Shown here one piece after another: positions 50,917 to 60,404 of a stretch of DNA of 64,000 nucleotides. This stretch comes from Bradyrhizobiaceae bacterium PARB1. GTDB lineage: Bacteria; Pseudomonadota; Alphaproteobacteria; Rhizobiales; Xanthobacteraceae. Under the pieces are notes generated by a model. It was not told the DNA's origin. It did no database searches and was given only the letters and a program-made list of their open reading frames with translations. The stretch covers positions 946,194 through 1,010,193 of the forward strand of contig NKIY01000001.1 of the NCBI GenBank assembly GCA_002256345.1. Direction: 5' to 3'. Every line of letters begins with the position of its first letter. The stretch's first letter is position 1. Position numbers and translations under genes: made by a program.

Positions 50917-51786
50917 ATGAATCATCCACTGCCGTCCATTATCGATCAGTTCAAATGTGAGCCTTCCCGCACGGGCTCTCTCATAATCACGTTTTACGGC
51001 GATGCAATTCTACCCCGTGGAGGGTCGGTTTGGTTAGGAACCCTCCTGGCGTTCCTCGAATTGCTCGAGATCGACGGCGGGGTGGTACGAACAGCTATGT
51101 CGAGACTTGCGGCGGATGGGTGGCTCGAGCGCGAGAAGATTGGTCGCAAGAGTTACTACAAGCTTGCCGCTGGCGGCCGCGAACGTTTCGAGAGCGGTAT
51201 TCGGCATGTTTATCATCCACAGGTGAACGCGTGGGAGGGGCGGCTCGAAATGTTGCTGATCGGCAATGGCGCCGATCGCGAGGCGGCGCGGGCGGAGCTC
51301 TTAGAGGCTGGCTTCGGAAGTCCTATGCCGGGCGTATGGGTCGCGCCTGCGGGCACGCCAGTACCAGGAGCGGCGGGGGACGTCATTCGACTCGACGTCT
51401 CCGCGAGCAACGAGATGGGGCAACGGCTGATTGGCGGAGCTTGGCCATTGTTGGAAATCGGCGGAGCGTATCGCGACTTCCTCAACACTTTCGCGCCATT
51501 GCAAGCTTGGCTCGGCGGCCGGGAACGCCTGTCGTCTGCCGATGCGATTGTCGCCCGTGTCCTGCTCATCCATCAGTATCGCCGGGTGCTGCTGCGCGAT
51601 CCATTACTCCCTGCCGCTCTTCTCCCAGGCGATTGGCCGGCGGCGGAGGCGCAGCGGCTATGCGGACGCATCTATCGGGCACTACTTCCTCTGTCCGAAC
51701 AGTGGCTGGACGTTTTCGGCGAGAGTGCGAGCGGCAGCTTGCCAGCACCGGATATCGAATTGGAAAAACGGTTCGTTCTTACCTGA
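50917..51786 (+). CDS. paaX: Phenylacetic acid degradation repressor PaaX
   Basis: A 289-residue PaaX-family regulator: winged-helix N-domain ([41 protein letters not shown]), central domain around [11 protein letters not shown] and the C-domain ([26 protein letters not shown]). In E. coli and Pseudomonas, PaaX represses paa promoters and is released by phenylacetyl-CoA. It is immediately upstream of paaA, the usual arrangement in alphaproteobacteria. Start as read; no strong Shine-Dalgarno. Confidence 0.93.
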   Translation: MNHPLPSIIDQFKCEPSRTGSLIITFYGDAILPRGGSVWLGTLLAFLELLEIDGGVVRTAMSRLAADGWLEREKIGRKSYYKLAAGGRERFESGIRHVYHPQVNAWEGRLEMLLIGNGADREAARAELLEAGFGSPMPGVWVAPAGTPVPGAAGDVIRLDVSASNEMGQRLIGGAWPLLEIGGAYRDFLNTFAPLQAWLGGRERLSSADAIVARVLLIHQYRRVLLRDPLLPAALLPGDWPAAEAQRLCGRIYRALLPLSEQWLDVFGESASGSLPAPDIELEKRFVLT

Positions 51787-51807
51787 TTTTCATGTTACAA
51801 GAAATTG

Positions 51808-51835
51808 TTGCAATCGAGAATAAATGTTATATATT
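51808..51835 (+). promoter_or_regulatory. Candidate sigma70-like promoter for paaABCDE
   Basis: TTGCAA (51808-51813), a 16-base spacer and TATATT (51830-51835) form a plausible promoter in an AT-rich gap between paaX and paaA. The partly dyad-symmetric stretch from ATGTTAT at about 51824 to AATACAT at about 51849 overlaps it and is a candidate PaaX operator. The paaA ribosome site GGAGG follows at 51852-51856. Confidence 0.45.
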
Positions 51836-51863
51836 GAGAGGTAATACATCGGGAGGATCGGGC

Positions 51864-52856
51864 ATGTACACGCAAGCCCTGAATGCGGCGCAAGCCGACG
51901 ACCATCATGTCGATGATGCAGCCAGGCTGGCGCGATTTGATGAACGTGTAGCCGCCGAAGAGCGCATCGAGGCCAATGACTGGATGCCAGAGGCCTATCG
52001 TCGGACGCTCACGCGCCAGATTTCGCAGCACGCTCATTCCGAAATCATTGGCATGCTACCAGAGGGCAACTGGATCACCCGTGCGCCGACGCTGCGCCGC
52101 AAGGCCGCGCTGCTGGCCAAGGTGCAGGATGAATGCGGCCACGGCCTTTATCTCTATGCGGCCGCAGAGACGCTTGGCACCTCGCGCGAGGAGCTGATCG
52201 ATCAGATGCTGAGCGGCAAGGCGAAGTACTCGTCCATCTTCAACTATCCGACGCTGACCTGGGCCGATATCGGCGCGATCGGCTGGCTGGTCGATGGCGC
52301 CGCTATCATGAACCAGATCCCGCTCTGCCGCTGCTCCTACGGACCCTATGCGCGCGCGATGATCCGCGTGTGTAAAGAAGAGTCGTTTCATCAGCGCCAA
52401 GGTTACGAGATCATGGTCGTGCTCGCGCAAGGCTCGCCCGACCAGAAGGCGATGGCGCAGAGCGCGCTGGATCGCTGGTGGTGGCCTTGCCTGATGATGT
52501 TCGGCCCGCCAGATAGTGCGAGCCAGCACAGCGACCAGTCCACACGCTGGAAGATCAAGCGCTTCTCCAATGACGAGCTGCGCCAGAAATTCGTCGATGC
52601 CACGGTGCCGCAGGCACAGTATCTCGGCTTGACCATGCCGGACCCGGACCTCACCTGGAATGAGGCCACGGGGCACTGGGATTACGGCGCCATCGATTGG
52701 GCCGAATTCCAGGAAGTGCTGGCGGGCAACGGCCCCTGCAATCGCGACAGGATGGCGGCGCGCCGCAAGGCGCATGATGATGGCGCCTGGGTGCGCGAAG
52801 CCGCCGAGGCCTATGCCGCCAAGCAGCGCGCCCGTCGCGCTGACATTGCAGCTTGA
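51864..52856 (+). CDS. paaA: 1,2-phenylacetyl-CoA epoxidase subunit PaaA
   Basis: A 330-residue diiron oxygenase alpha subunit. Metal-ligand helices are visible in [23 protein letters not shown] and [21 protein letters not shown], with [20 protein letters not shown] upstream. With PaaC it forms the catalytic core that makes 1,2-epoxyphenylacetyl-CoA using O2 and NADPH-derived electrons from PaaE. ATG 51864 has GGAGG upstream; the longer frame upstream is the PaaX shadow. Confidence 0.95.
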   Translation: MYTQALNAAQADDHHVDDAARLARFDERVAAEERIEANDWMPEAYRRTLTRQISQHAHSEIIGMLPEGNWITRAPTLRRKAALLAKVQDECGHGLYLYAAAETLGTSREELIDQMLSGKAKYSSIFNYPTLTWADIGAIGWLVDGAAIMNQIPLCRCSYGPYARAMIRVCKEESFHQRQGYEIMVVLAQGSPDQKAMAQSALDRWWWPCLMMFGPPDSASQHSDQSTRWKIKRFSNDELRQKFVDATVPQAQYLGLTMPDPDLTWNEATGHWDYGAIDWAEFQEVLAGNGPCNRDRMAARRKAHDDGAWVREAAEAYAAKQRARRADIAA

Positions 52857-52875
52857 GACGGATAGGGAACGGATC

Positions 52876-53163
52876 ATGAGCACGCCGAACAGCCAGCTTT
52901 GGGAAGTCTTCATCCGCAGCCGCAATGGCCTTGCACACAAGCATGTGGGATCGTTGCATGCCGCCGATGCCACGCTAGCGATGCAGGCCGCGCGCGATAT
53001 CTACACCCGCCGCGGTGAGGGGCTGTCGATCTGGATCATCCCGTCGAACGCCATCATCGCGTCCGACCCGGCCGAGAAGGGCATGATGTTCGAGCCGTCG
53101 CTGTCGAAGGCCTATCGGCATCCGACCTTCTACGATGTTCCGGAAGAAGTCGGGCATATGTAA
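52876..53163 (+). CDS. paaB: 1,2-phenylacetyl-CoA epoxidase subunit PaaB
   Basis: A 95-residue protein with the PaaB pattern LWEVFIRSRNGLAHKHVGSLHA, ARDIYTRRGEGLSIWIIPS and the C-terminal KAYRHPTFYDVPEEVGHM. It is a small accessory subunit that bridges PaaAC units and is needed for activity with PaaE. 19 bp after paaA. Confidence 0.95.
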   Translation: MSTPNSQLWEVFIRSRNGLAHKHVGSLHAADATLAMQAARDIYTRRGEGLSIWIIPSNAIIASDPAEKGMMFEPSLSKAYRHPTFYDVPEEVGHM

Positions 53164-53224
53164 GCGGACGCCGCGTCCTCCGTATTCGCATCAACGGCCG
53201 CATCGGCCGCACAGGATGATTGCC

Positions 53225-54001
53225 ATGGCCGTCGTTTCCATTTCCGTCAACGAAAGTCCGCTCGTCCTGTATGCGCTCCGGCGCGCGGACGATGCCCTGA
53301 TCCTCGGCCATCGCCTGTCCGAATGGTGCGGCAATGCGCCAATGCTCGAGGAGGATATGGCGCTCGCCAATATCGGCCTCGATCTGATCGGCCAGGCGCG
53401 CGAACTCTATACTTACGCTGGCAAGGTCGAAGGCGCCGGGAATGACGAGGACCGCCTCGCTTATCTGCGCGACGTCCGCCAGTATCGCAACCTGCTGCTG
53501 GTAGAGCAGCCGAATGGCGATTTCGCCCGCACCATCATCCGCCAGTTCCTGTATTCGGCTTTCGCCGATCTCTACTGGCGCGCGATGATGACCTCGCCGG
53601 ATGCGACGCTAGCAGCCATCGCCGCGAAGTCCGAGAAGGAAAGTGCCTATCATCTGCGACACTCGTCCGAATGGGTGATCCGTCTCGGCGATGGTACGGA
53701 CGAAAGCCATCGCCGCGCGCAAGTGGCGCTCGACGATCTCTGGGCCTTCACCGGCGAGTTGTTCCACGTGGACGACAGCGATCGAAACCTGAGCGCCGAT
53801 GGTGTGGTCATCGATCCCGAACGCTTGCGATCGGCATGGCGCGCGACGATCGACGACGTGCTGAAGACGGCGACGCTGACCCTGCCCGCCAGGGATTGGA
53901 TGCAGAAGGGTGGACGTTCCGGCCATCACAGCGAACATCTCGGCCATCTCCTCAGCGAGTTGCAATCGCTGCAGCGCTCGTTCCCCGGCGCGACATGGTA
54001 A
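53225..54001 (+). CDS. paaC: 1,2-phenylacetyl-CoA epoxidase subunit PaaC
   Basis: A 258-residue ferritin-like subunit: YALRRADDALILGHRLSEWCG, LANIGLDLIGQARELYTYAG, ESAYHLRHSSEWVIRLGDG and a C-terminal GRSGHHSEHLGHLLSELQSL. It is structurally related to PaaA but lacks its full metal site, serving as the scaffold subunit. ATG 53225 (MAVVSISV) is preferred over upstream ATGs, giving the normal PaaC length. The stop overlaps the paaD start. Confidence 0.94.
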   Translation: MAVVSISVNESPLVLYALRRADDALILGHRLSEWCGNAPMLEEDMALANIGLDLIGQARELYTYAGKVEGAGNDEDRLAYLRDVRQYRNLLLVEQPNGDFARTIIRQFLYSAFADLYWRAMMTSPDATLAAIAAKSEKESAYHLRHSSEWVIRLGDGTDESHRRAQVALDDLWAFTGELFHVDDSDRNLSADGVVIDPERLRSAWRATIDDVLKTATLTLPARDWMQKGGRSGHHSEHLGHLLSELQSLQRSFPGATW

Positions 54002-54498
54002 TGGCCGTCACCAGCGACAACAATCTGCGCGCGGTCGCCTGGGCGGCCGCGGCGCAGGTGGCAGACCCGGAAATCCCGGTGCTGACCATCGCGGATCTCG
54101 GCGTACTCAGGGACATCGCGGTGGTGGATGGGCAAGTCGAAGTGACGATCACGCCGACCTATTCGGGCTGCCCGGCGATGAACATGATCGCACTGGAAAT
54201 CGAGCTCGCGCTGGCGCGCGAAGGGATTGCTAATTCAGTCGTCACCACGGTGCTGTCGCCGGCCTGGACGACGGACTGGATGAGCGACGAGGGTCGTCGC
54301 AAGCTGAAAGACTACGGCATCGCGCCGCCGCAACAGGGCGGGGGACGCCGCACGCTATTCGGCGAACAGCAGGTGGCCTGCCCGCAATGCGGGTCGACCG
54401 CGACCGAGGTGCTGTCCGAATTCGGCTCGACCTCCTGCAAGGCACTGTGGCGTTGCAAGAGCTGCCGTGAACCATTCGATTACTTCAAGTGTCACTAG
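54001..54498 (+). CDS. paaD: Phenylacetate epoxidase maturation protein PaaD
   Basis: A 165-residue MIP18/DUF59-type protein: AQVADPEIPVLTIADLGVLRD, ITPTYSGCPAMNMIALEIE, and a C-terminal zinc-ribbon-like set CPQCG...CKALWRCKSC. PaaD is implicated in Fe-S or metal assembly for the epoxidase. ATG 54001 overlaps the paaC stop (TAATG). Confidence 0.94.
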   Translation: MAVTSDNNLRAVAWAAAAQVADPEIPVLTIADLGVLRDIAVVDGQVEVTITPTYSGCPAMNMIALEIELALAREGIANSVVTTVLSPAWTTDWMSDEGRRKLKDYGIAPPQQGGGRRTLFGEQQVACPQCGSTATEVLSEFGSTSCKALWRCKSCREPFDYFKCH

Positions 54499-54509
54499 GA
54501 AGCGGTGCG

Positions 54510-55589
54510 ATGTCTCACACGCCAAAATTCCATCGTCTTGCCGTCGATGACCTGCGCCGCGAAACGCCCGATGCGGTGTCGATGACATTCGCGATCCCCG
54601 ACGATCTCGCGGGCGATTACAGTTTCGCGCCCGGCCAGTATCTGACGCTGCGCACCATGATGGACGGCGAGGAAGTCCGCCGTTCCTATTCGATCTGTTC
54701 GAGCCCGGACGACCGCGAATTGCGGATCGCCGTGAAGAAGGTCGATGGTGGTGCGTTCTCGAGCTGGGCGCTCGATCATCTGAAATCCGGCGACGAACTT
54801 GACGTCATGACGCCGACCGGGCGTTTCGGCGTGACGCATGCGCCGGACGAAGCGCGCATCCATGTGGGCTTCGCGGCGGGCTCGGGCATCACGCCGCTCA
54901 TGTCGATCGTTCGCGGCGTGCTCGCGCGCGAGCCGAAGAGCCGTTTTTTCCTGTTTTACGGCAACCGCACCACCTCCGGCATGCTGTTTCGCCAGGCGCT
55001 GGAAGAGCTGAAGGACCGCTTCATGGGGCGGCTGTCGGTATTCCATGTGCTGTCGCAGGAGGAGCAGGACCTGCCGATCCTATGCGGTCGGCTGGATCAC
55101 GACAAGGTTTCAGTCCTGCTGCGCGCCATGGTGCCTGCGCAGGCGATCGATCATGTCTTCATCTGCGGCCCGGTAGCGATGAGCGAGGAGATCGCGGCCA
55201 CTTGCGCCGAACTCGGCATTGCTGATGAGCGAGTTCATGTGGAACGGTTCGTGTCGGGGCTCGGCGGCAAGCCGCGGCCGAAGGCGATCGTACTGCCCGA
55301 AGCACCGCCAAAGGCGCTGGCCTCGCTGATCGTCGACGGCAAACGCAAGGACGTGCCGATGGTGGAGGGCGAGACGGTTCTCGATGCCGCACTGCGCGCC
55401 GGCATGGATCTGCCCTATGCCTGCAAGGGCGGCATGTGCAGTACCTGCCGCGCCAAGGTGGTCGAGGGCGAGGCGCAGATGGATGTGAATTATTCGCTGG
55501 AGCCGTGGGAGCTGCAGGCCGGCTTCGTGCTGACCTGTCAGGCGCATCCGGTGTCGGAGCGGATTGTGGTCGATTACGACCAGATGTAG
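54510..55589 (+). CDS. paaE: 1,2-phenylacetyl-CoA epoxidase reductase PaaE
   Basis: A 359-residue ferredoxin-NADP reductase type protein. FAD domain (RRSYSICSSPDD), NAD(P) domain (HVGFAAGSGITPLMSIVRGV) and a C-terminal plant-type [2Fe-2S] domain with Cys ligands in LPYACKGGMCSTCRAKV and VLTCQAHP. It passes NADPH electrons to PaaA. ATG 54510 follows AGGAAGCGG. It is the last gene of the rightward paa operon and abuts the leftward thioesterase gene with no gap. Confidence 0.95.
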   Translation: MSHTPKFHRLAVDDLRRETPDAVSMTFAIPDDLAGDYSFAPGQYLTLRTMMDGEEVRRSYSICSSPDDRELRIAVKKVDGGAFSSWALDHLKSGDELDVMTPTGRFGVTHAPDEARIHVGFAAGSGITPLMSIVRGVLAREPKSRFFLFYGNRTTSGMLFRQALEELKDRFMGRLSVFHVLSQEEQDLPILCGRLDHDKVSVLLRAMVPAQAIDHVFICGPVAMSEEIAATCAELGIADERVHVERFVSGLGGKPRPKAIVLPEAPPKALASLIVDGKRKDVPMVEGETVLDAALRAGMDLPYACKGGMCSTCRAKVVEGEAQMDVNYSLEPWELQAGFVLTCQAHPVSERIVVDYDQM

Positions 55590-56015
55590 TTATTTCGCGT
55601 CACGCATCAGCGCATAGGCGGTCTGGGCGAGCGCGACCGGCCTGGTATCATTCACCGGGCGAATTTCGACGCTGCCGAAGGCCATGGTGCGGCCGATGCG
55701 CAGCACGCGCGCGTCCGCGAGCAGATCGGTCTGTTTCGCCGGCTTGAGGAAGTGGACGGTCTGATCCACAGTGGTCATCGGCAGATAGCCGCCCGCGGCC
55801 GCCGAAATCGCGAACACCATCGCCGTGTCGGCCAGCGACATCAACGCCTGGCCGCAGACCACGCCATTGTCACGGCAGAGCTTCTCCGAGAAACGCATGC
55901 GCAGGACGGCGCTATCGACTTCAATGCGCTCGACTGAAAGATCGAGATTCTGAACCCAAGGCGCGAACACGGTCTGCAGCAAGGTGGTGGCGGCAGTCTG
56001 GTCGAATGTCGTCAT
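55590..56015 (-). CDS. PaaI-family hotdog thioesterase
   Basis: A 141-residue hotdog protein: NGVVCGQALMSLADTAMVFAI and TVDQTVHFLKPAKQTDLLADAR. The HGG motif is replaced by CGQ, so the active-site detail differs from PaaI at 61764. It is the last gene of the leftward paa group, 27 bp after the P450. It may rescue CoA from dead-end intermediates. Confidence 0.82.
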   Translation of the reverse strand: MTTFDQTAATTLLQTVFAPWVQNLDLSVERIEVDSAVLRMRFSEKLCRDNGVVCGQALMSLADTAMVFAISAAAGGYLPMTTVDQTVHFLKPAKQTDLLADARVLRIGRTMAFGSVEIRPVNDTRPVALAQTAYALMRDAK

Positions 56016-56042
56016 CGATGGTGTCCTGTATGGTTGTGGGAG

Positions 56043-57293
56043 TTACCCGAGCGTAACGGGCAGAGCGGTGAAGCCGCGAAACCGTGCGCGGCGTGCGCGC
56101 TGGGCGGTGCCGGCTGCCTTGAAGGCCGGGAACCGCGCGATAAAGCGGCCGATAGCGATGCGGCCTTCCATGCGCGCGAGATTGAGGCCGGCGCAGACAT
56201 GGGCGCCCGAGGCGAAAGCGAGATGCCGGTTAGGCGCGCGTGCGATATCGAGCTGATCAGGCGAAGTGAATTGCGCGGGATCGCGATTGGCGGCGCCGAT
56301 GCAGAGCGTGATCAGCGAGCCCTTGGGCAAGGCAATGCCGCCGATCTCGGTATCGACGGCCACGCCGCGATTGCCGAGCTGGTTCGAGCTTTCGAAGCGC
56401 AGGAATTCCTCCATGGCAGTGCGGATCAAGGTGGGGTCGTCGATCAGGCGCTGTTTCTGCTCGGGAAACCGAAGCAGCAATTCGAGGCCGTTGCCGATCA
56501 GGTTGGTGGTGGTCTCGTGGCCGGCATTCAGAATGAAGATGCAGTTCTGCAGCAATTCGGTCTCGCTCAGCTTCTCGCCATCGGCGGTTTCACCGACGAT
56601 GAGCCGCGTCAGCACGTCATGCTCGGCATCGCCCGGCCTGGCGCGGCGATCGGCGACGAGGCTGTGGAGGTAATCGAGGAATTCAGCGACGGCGCGTTCG
56701 CCGCGGTTCTGGACTTCCGGCGACAGTTTCGGCTCCAGCGCACCGAGGATGGCGAGTGACCAGCCGCGAAGCGGGCCACGCTCGGCATGGGGCACGCCAA
56801 GCAGATTGCCGATCACCTCAATCGGAATGGCGGAGGCGAAATCCTCGATCAGGTCGACGGCGCCGCGGGCTTCCATATCGTCGAGCAGGCCATCGACCAG
56901 CGCGATCAAACGTGGCTCTGTCTCGGCGATGGCGCGCGGATTGAGTGCGCCGGCGATGAGATGGCGAACGCGGGTATGCAGGGGCGGATCGTTGAACACC
57001 AGGCTGGTGGTGTGATGTTCGAAAAGTAGCGAGCCCGTGCCATATTTGGGTGCGAACTCGACCTTCTTGTCGGAGCTGAAGCGCGTGGTGTCTTTGTAGA
57101 TCGCTTCGAGGTCGCTGTGCCGTGTCAGGAACAGCGAGCCATCGGGCATGCGGTGGACGGGATCAAGCGTCTGCAACGCGCGATAGGTCGGATATGGATC
57201 GTCATAGAACGTGTCGGGCAGGGTCTGCAGCGAAAAATCGCGCACCAGCGCCCGGTCGCCGTCAGCGGAGGATGAGTCGATGGAAACGGCCAT
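56043..57293 (-). CDS. Cytochrome P450 (bacterial class)
   Basis: A 416-residue P450: I-helix AGHETTTNLIGNGLELL, K-helix EFLRFES (an ExxR variant region with EEFLRF), and the heme-binding loop FASGAHVCAGLNLARMEG with Cys367 as thiolate ligand. It is soluble and needs ferredoxin/reductase partners, which are not adjacent. It sits inside the leftward paa group, 36 bp after an EthD-type gene, which is unusual for phenylacetate loci. The substrate may be an aromatic side-chain compound. Confidence 0.9.
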   Translation of the reverse strand: MAVSIDSSSADGDRALVRDFSLQTLPDTFYDDPYPTYRALQTLDPVHRMPDGSLFLTRHSDLEAIYKDTTRFSSDKKVEFAPKYGTGSLLFEHHTTSLVFNDPPLHTRVRHLIAGALNPRAIAETEPRLIALVDGLLDDMEARGAVDLIEDFASAIPIEVIGNLLGVPHAERGPLRGWSLAILGALEPKLSPEVQNRGERAVAEFLDYLHSLVADRRARPGDAEHDVLTRLIVGETADGEKLSETELLQNCIFILNAGHETTTNLIGNGLELLLRFPEQKQRLIDDPTLIRTAMEEFLRFESSNQLGNRGVAVDTEIGGIALPKGSLITLCIGAANRDPAQFTSPDQLDIARAPNRHLAFASGAHVCAGLNLARMEGRIAIGRFIARFPAFKAAGTAQRARRARFRGFTALPVTLG

Positions 57294-57329
57294 ACATGCA
57301 TCTCCGCTGATATTTGATCGTGCGAGGGC

Positions 57330-57641
57330 CTAGCTAAGGATTTCGTTGATCTGCACCAGTGCCTGGCTGTCGGTGAAATTCGGGATGTCGGCAAAGATTT
57401 CGCGGCCATGGGCCGTGCCGGCGGCCTTGAAATCGTCGAGCGAGCCGAAGGTGATCAGCGCCATCACCTGATATTCGGCGCTGCCACCGTCGGCCTTGCT
57501 GAGGCCCTTGACCACCTGCACCTGCTTGAGGCCATGCCCACCCCAGCGCTCTTTCACCAGCGGGATATGTTTGCTCTGGTAGTAATCGAGATCGAATTTG
57601 GTGCCGCCGGCGGCGGGATACATGACGGTGACGAGGATCAT
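57330..57641 (-). CDS. EthD family protein
   Basis: A 103-residue dimeric alpha/beta-barrel protein: VTVMYPAAGGTKFDLDYYQSK cut at the turn, HIPLVKERWGG and YQVMALITFGSLDDFKAAG. EthD was first seen in a P450 (Eth) ether-cleavage operon, where it is needed for activity by an unknown mechanism. Here too it is next to a P450 gene, so the two may work together. Confidence 0.85.
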   Translation of the reverse strand: MILVTVMYPAAGGTKFDLDYYQSKHIPLVKERWGGHGLKQVQVVKGLSKADGGSAEYQVMALITFGSLDDFKAAGTAHGREIFADIPNFTDSQALVQINEILS

Positions 57642-57669
57642 CGCTTCTCTCCTGTTGTGATACGTCTGA

Positions 57670-59694
57670 TCAGGCGCGCATGGCGTTCATGGTCAGAAGC
57701 TCATAGGTCGCGGCGGTGTCGCCGGTGGCGGTGGTGATCTCGACGTCCCAGCGCACTTCGCCATATTGCTTGTTGCGCGGTGACTTCTCCTTGGCGGTGA
57801 GGCGCACCTTGATGGCCTCGCCGGGCTGCACCGGCTTAACGAAGCGCAACGAGTCGAGGCCGTAATTGGCGAGCACCGGGCCCGGATCGGGATCGACGAA
57901 CAGGCCGGCGGCGAAGGACAACAGCAGATAGCCGTGGGCGACGCGGCCGGGGAAGAACGGATGCCCCTTGGTCGCTTCCTCGTCCATATGGGCGTAGAAG
58001 GTGTCGCCGGTGAAATGCGCGAAGTACTCGATATCCTCGAGCGTGATGGTGCGTTCCTTTGATGTGAAATTCTGGCCGATGGCGAGATCGTCGAAGTGAT
58101 AGCGGAACGGATGCTTGCCTTCGACCACCGGTGCACCCTTGCTCCAGCTTGCGGTGATGCCGGCGAGCATGGTCGGTGAGCCCTGCAGAGCGGTGCGCTG
58201 CATGTAATGCTGCAGACTGCGGATGCCGCCGAGTTCCTCGCCGCCGCCAGCGCGGCCGGGTCCGCCATGCACCATCTGCGGCATCGGCGATCCGTGGCCG
58301 GTTTGCTCCTTGCCGCAGTCGCGGTCGATGACGACGAGACGGCCATGGAAGGTGCCGATGCCGAAGGCGAGATCGGCAGCGGTCTTGATGTCATGGGTGT
58401 AAAGCGAGGCGACGAGACTGCCGCCGCCGCGATTGGCGAGCGCGATGGCATCGTCCAGCCCGTCATAGCCCATCACAGTGCAGACCGGGCCGAAGGCCTC
58501 GATCTCATGCACGCTGGCGGCCTTGCGGGGGTTGGCGCAATGCAGCAGTAGCGGTGGCACGAAAGCCCCACGCGTGGCATCGGCGCCCTCGACCGTGAAA
58601 TTGTCGGGATCGCCAGACACCAGTTCGGCTTCACCCCGGAGCTTGGCCACATGTGCCAGCACATCGCGGCGCTGCGCGAGGCCGACCAGCGAGCCCATCC
58701 GCACGTTGTCGAGTTCAGGATTGCCGATGACGATCCTGCCGAGCCGTTCGCGCAGGGCGGTGATGACCGCATCGACATGACCGGCCGGGACCATCGCGCG
58801 GCGGATCGCCGTGCATTTCTGGCCGGCCTTGACGGTCATTTCCTTGACGATCTCCTTCACGAACAGGTCGAACTCCGGCGTGCCCGGCGCAGCGTCGGGC
58901 GCGAGGATGGCGGCATTGAGCGAATCCCGCTCGGCGATGAAGCGCACGGCTTCGCGCGCGATCACGGGATGGCGCTGCAGGGTCTGCGACGTCTCCGCCG
59001 AGCCGGTGAAGGAGACGACGTCCTGGCAGGTGAGGTGATCGAACAGGTCGCCGGTGGAGCCGACGACGAACTGGAATGCGCCCTCGGGCAGGACGCCGGA
59101 TTCCACGATCATGCGCGCGAGGGCATGCGCCACATAGGAGGTGACGGTGGCGGACTTGGTGATGACGGGGACGCCGGCCAGCAGCGCGGGCGCCAGTTTC
59201 TCCAGCATGCCCCAGCAAGGGAAGTTGAAGGCGTTGATATGCACGGCGGCGCCATGCAGCGGCGCGGCGATGTGCCGGCCGGCGAAGGTGCCGCCTTTCG
59301 ACAGCGGCTCTACCACGCCGTCGAGCAGGAAGGTCGAGTTCGGCAATTCGCGGCGGCCCTTGCCGGCATAGGCGAACAGCGTTCCGATGCCGCCGTCCAC
59401 ATCGATCATGTTGTCGATGCGGGTCGCGCCGGTCATGAAAGACAGCCGGTACAGCTCGTCCTTGCGCTCGGTGATGTACTGGCCGAGCTTCTTCAGGAGG
59501 TCCGCGCGCTGATGGAAGGTCAGGGGCCGCAGACGGGCGCCACCGGTGGTGCGCGCATAGTCGAGAGCCTTCTTCATGTCCAGGCCGCCGCTTGACGCCT
59601 GCGCGACCACGTCGCCGGTGACGGCGCTGGCGATCTCGATCAGGCTCGCTGACGGGGCCGCCCATTGTCCTTGAACGTAGCTCTGGAGTTTCAT
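57670..59694 (-). CDS. paaZ: Bifunctional oxepin-CoA hydrolase/semialdehyde dehydrogenase PaaZ
   Basis: A 674-residue fusion. Residues 1-515 are an aldehyde dehydrogenase (NAFNFPCWGMLEKLAPALLAG; VSFTGSAETSQTLQ; catalytic Cys in KAGQKCTAIRRAMVP). Residues ~530-674 are a MaoC-like R-specific hydratase (FAHFTGDTFYAHMDEEATKG, PGRVAHGYLLLSFAAGL). The hydratase opens oxepin-CoA and the dehydrogenase oxidises the semialdehyde to 3-oxo-5,6-dehydrosuberyl-CoA. Full length, both active centres present. Confidence 0.95.
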   Translation of the reverse strand: MKLQSYVQGQWAAPSASLIEIASAVTGDVVAQASSGGLDMKKALDYARTTGGARLRPLTFHQRADLLKKLGQYITERKDELYRLSFMTGATRIDNMIDVDGGIGTLFAYAGKGRRELPNSTFLLDGVVEPLSKGGTFAGRHIAAPLHGAAVHINAFNFPCWGMLEKLAPALLAGVPVITKSATVTSYVAHALARMIVESGVLPEGAFQFVVGSTGDLFDHLTCQDVVSFTGSAETSQTLQRHPVIAREAVRFIAERDSLNAAILAPDAAPGTPEFDLFVKEIVKEMTVKAGQKCTAIRRAMVPAGHVDAVITALRERLGRIVIGNPELDNVRMGSLVGLAQRRDVLAHVAKLRGEAELVSGDPDNFTVEGADATRGAFVPPLLLHCANPRKAASVHEIEAFGPVCTVMGYDGLDDAIALANRGGGSLVASLYTHDIKTAADLAFGIGTFHGRLVVIDRDCGKEQTGHGSPMPQMVHGGPGRAGGGEELGGIRSLQHYMQRTALQGSPTMLAGITASWSKGAPVVEGKHPFRYHFDDLAIGQNFTSKERTITLEDIEYFAHFTGDTFYAHMDEEATKGHPFFPGRVAHGYLLLSFAAGLFVDPDPGPVLANYGLDSLRFVKPVQPGEAIKVRLTAKEKSPRNKQYGEVRWDVEITTATGDTAATYELLTMNAMRA

Positions 59695-59742
59695 GGGACT
59701 GCTCTCTTGCTGGAGGAGTTGGAGGTCAGGCGTGATGCATGG

Positions 59743-60381
59743 CTACTTGCGCCGCGCCGCTGCGCGTTTAGGCACGGGAGCCGGCACGACGATCAGGTCG
59801 CGTGTGCCGTCCACGATGAGTTTGGTGACCAGATCGGCGTAATCGGCGCGGCTGAAGGGGCCGTTGTTGCGGAACCAGAGATAGTGCCAGTTCACCATGC
59901 CGAACAACGACATGGTCACTGGCTTCAGCATCGTCGTGTCCTTGATCTGCGGCGCGACGCCGATCACCGCCGACGAGAACACGCGCACGAGATCGCGCTC
60001 CATGTTCTTGAGCGCGGTCTGCCGCTCGTCGGAGAGGAAGCGCATACTGCTGATCTGGACGCTGTGCTGGGCGTCGGCGTCGCGATAGGCTTCGAGTAGC
60101 GCAGCGACCAGTTCGCGCAGTCGCGCTTGCGGCGCCAGATCGGGCTGGTCGGCGGCCTCGACGACCTGGTTCAGGTCTTCCAGATGGACGCGGATGACGT
60201 CGAACAGCAGCTCATCCTTATCTTTGTAGTAGTGATAGAGATTGGCCTTAGACACGCCGCAGGCGGCGGCGATCCTGTTCATGGATGCGCGGTCGTAGCC
60301 GTATTCGGAGAACAGCTCCGCCGAGCGATCGAGGATCGCACGGCGCTTGTCGTCGTAATTATTGGCGCGTGGTCGTGCCAT
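59743..60381 (-). CDS. TetR/AcrR-family regulator (PaaR-like candidate)
   Basis: A 212-residue repressor: N-terminal HTH (RRAILDRSAELFSEYGYDRAS, MNRIAAACGVSKANLYHYYKDK) and a ligand domain that ends in a basic tail. TetR-type regulators called PaaR control paa genes through phenylacetyl-CoA in several bacteria. It lies 23 bp after paaK, so it is likely autoregulated as part of the paaG-I-K-tetR-Z operon. A matching palindrome lies at 63085-63104. Confidence 0.87.
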   Translation of the reverse strand: MARPRANNYDDKRRAILDRSAELFSEYGYDRASMNRIAAACGVSKANLYHYYKDKDELLFDVIRVHLEDLNQVVEAADQPDLAPQARLRELVAALLEAYRDADAQHSVQISSMRFLSDERQTALKNMERDLVRVFSSAVIGVAPQIKDTTMLKPVTMSLFGMVNWHYLWFRNNGPFSRADYADLVTKLIVDGTRDLIVVPAPVPKRAAARRK

Positions 60382-60404
60382 ACTGAATCAAAGTCCTTTG
60401 AAAT

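Noticed and set aside
58651-59595. 314-codon plus-strand frame
   Set aside because: Antisense shadow of paaZ, where both catalytic domains are intact on the minus strand.
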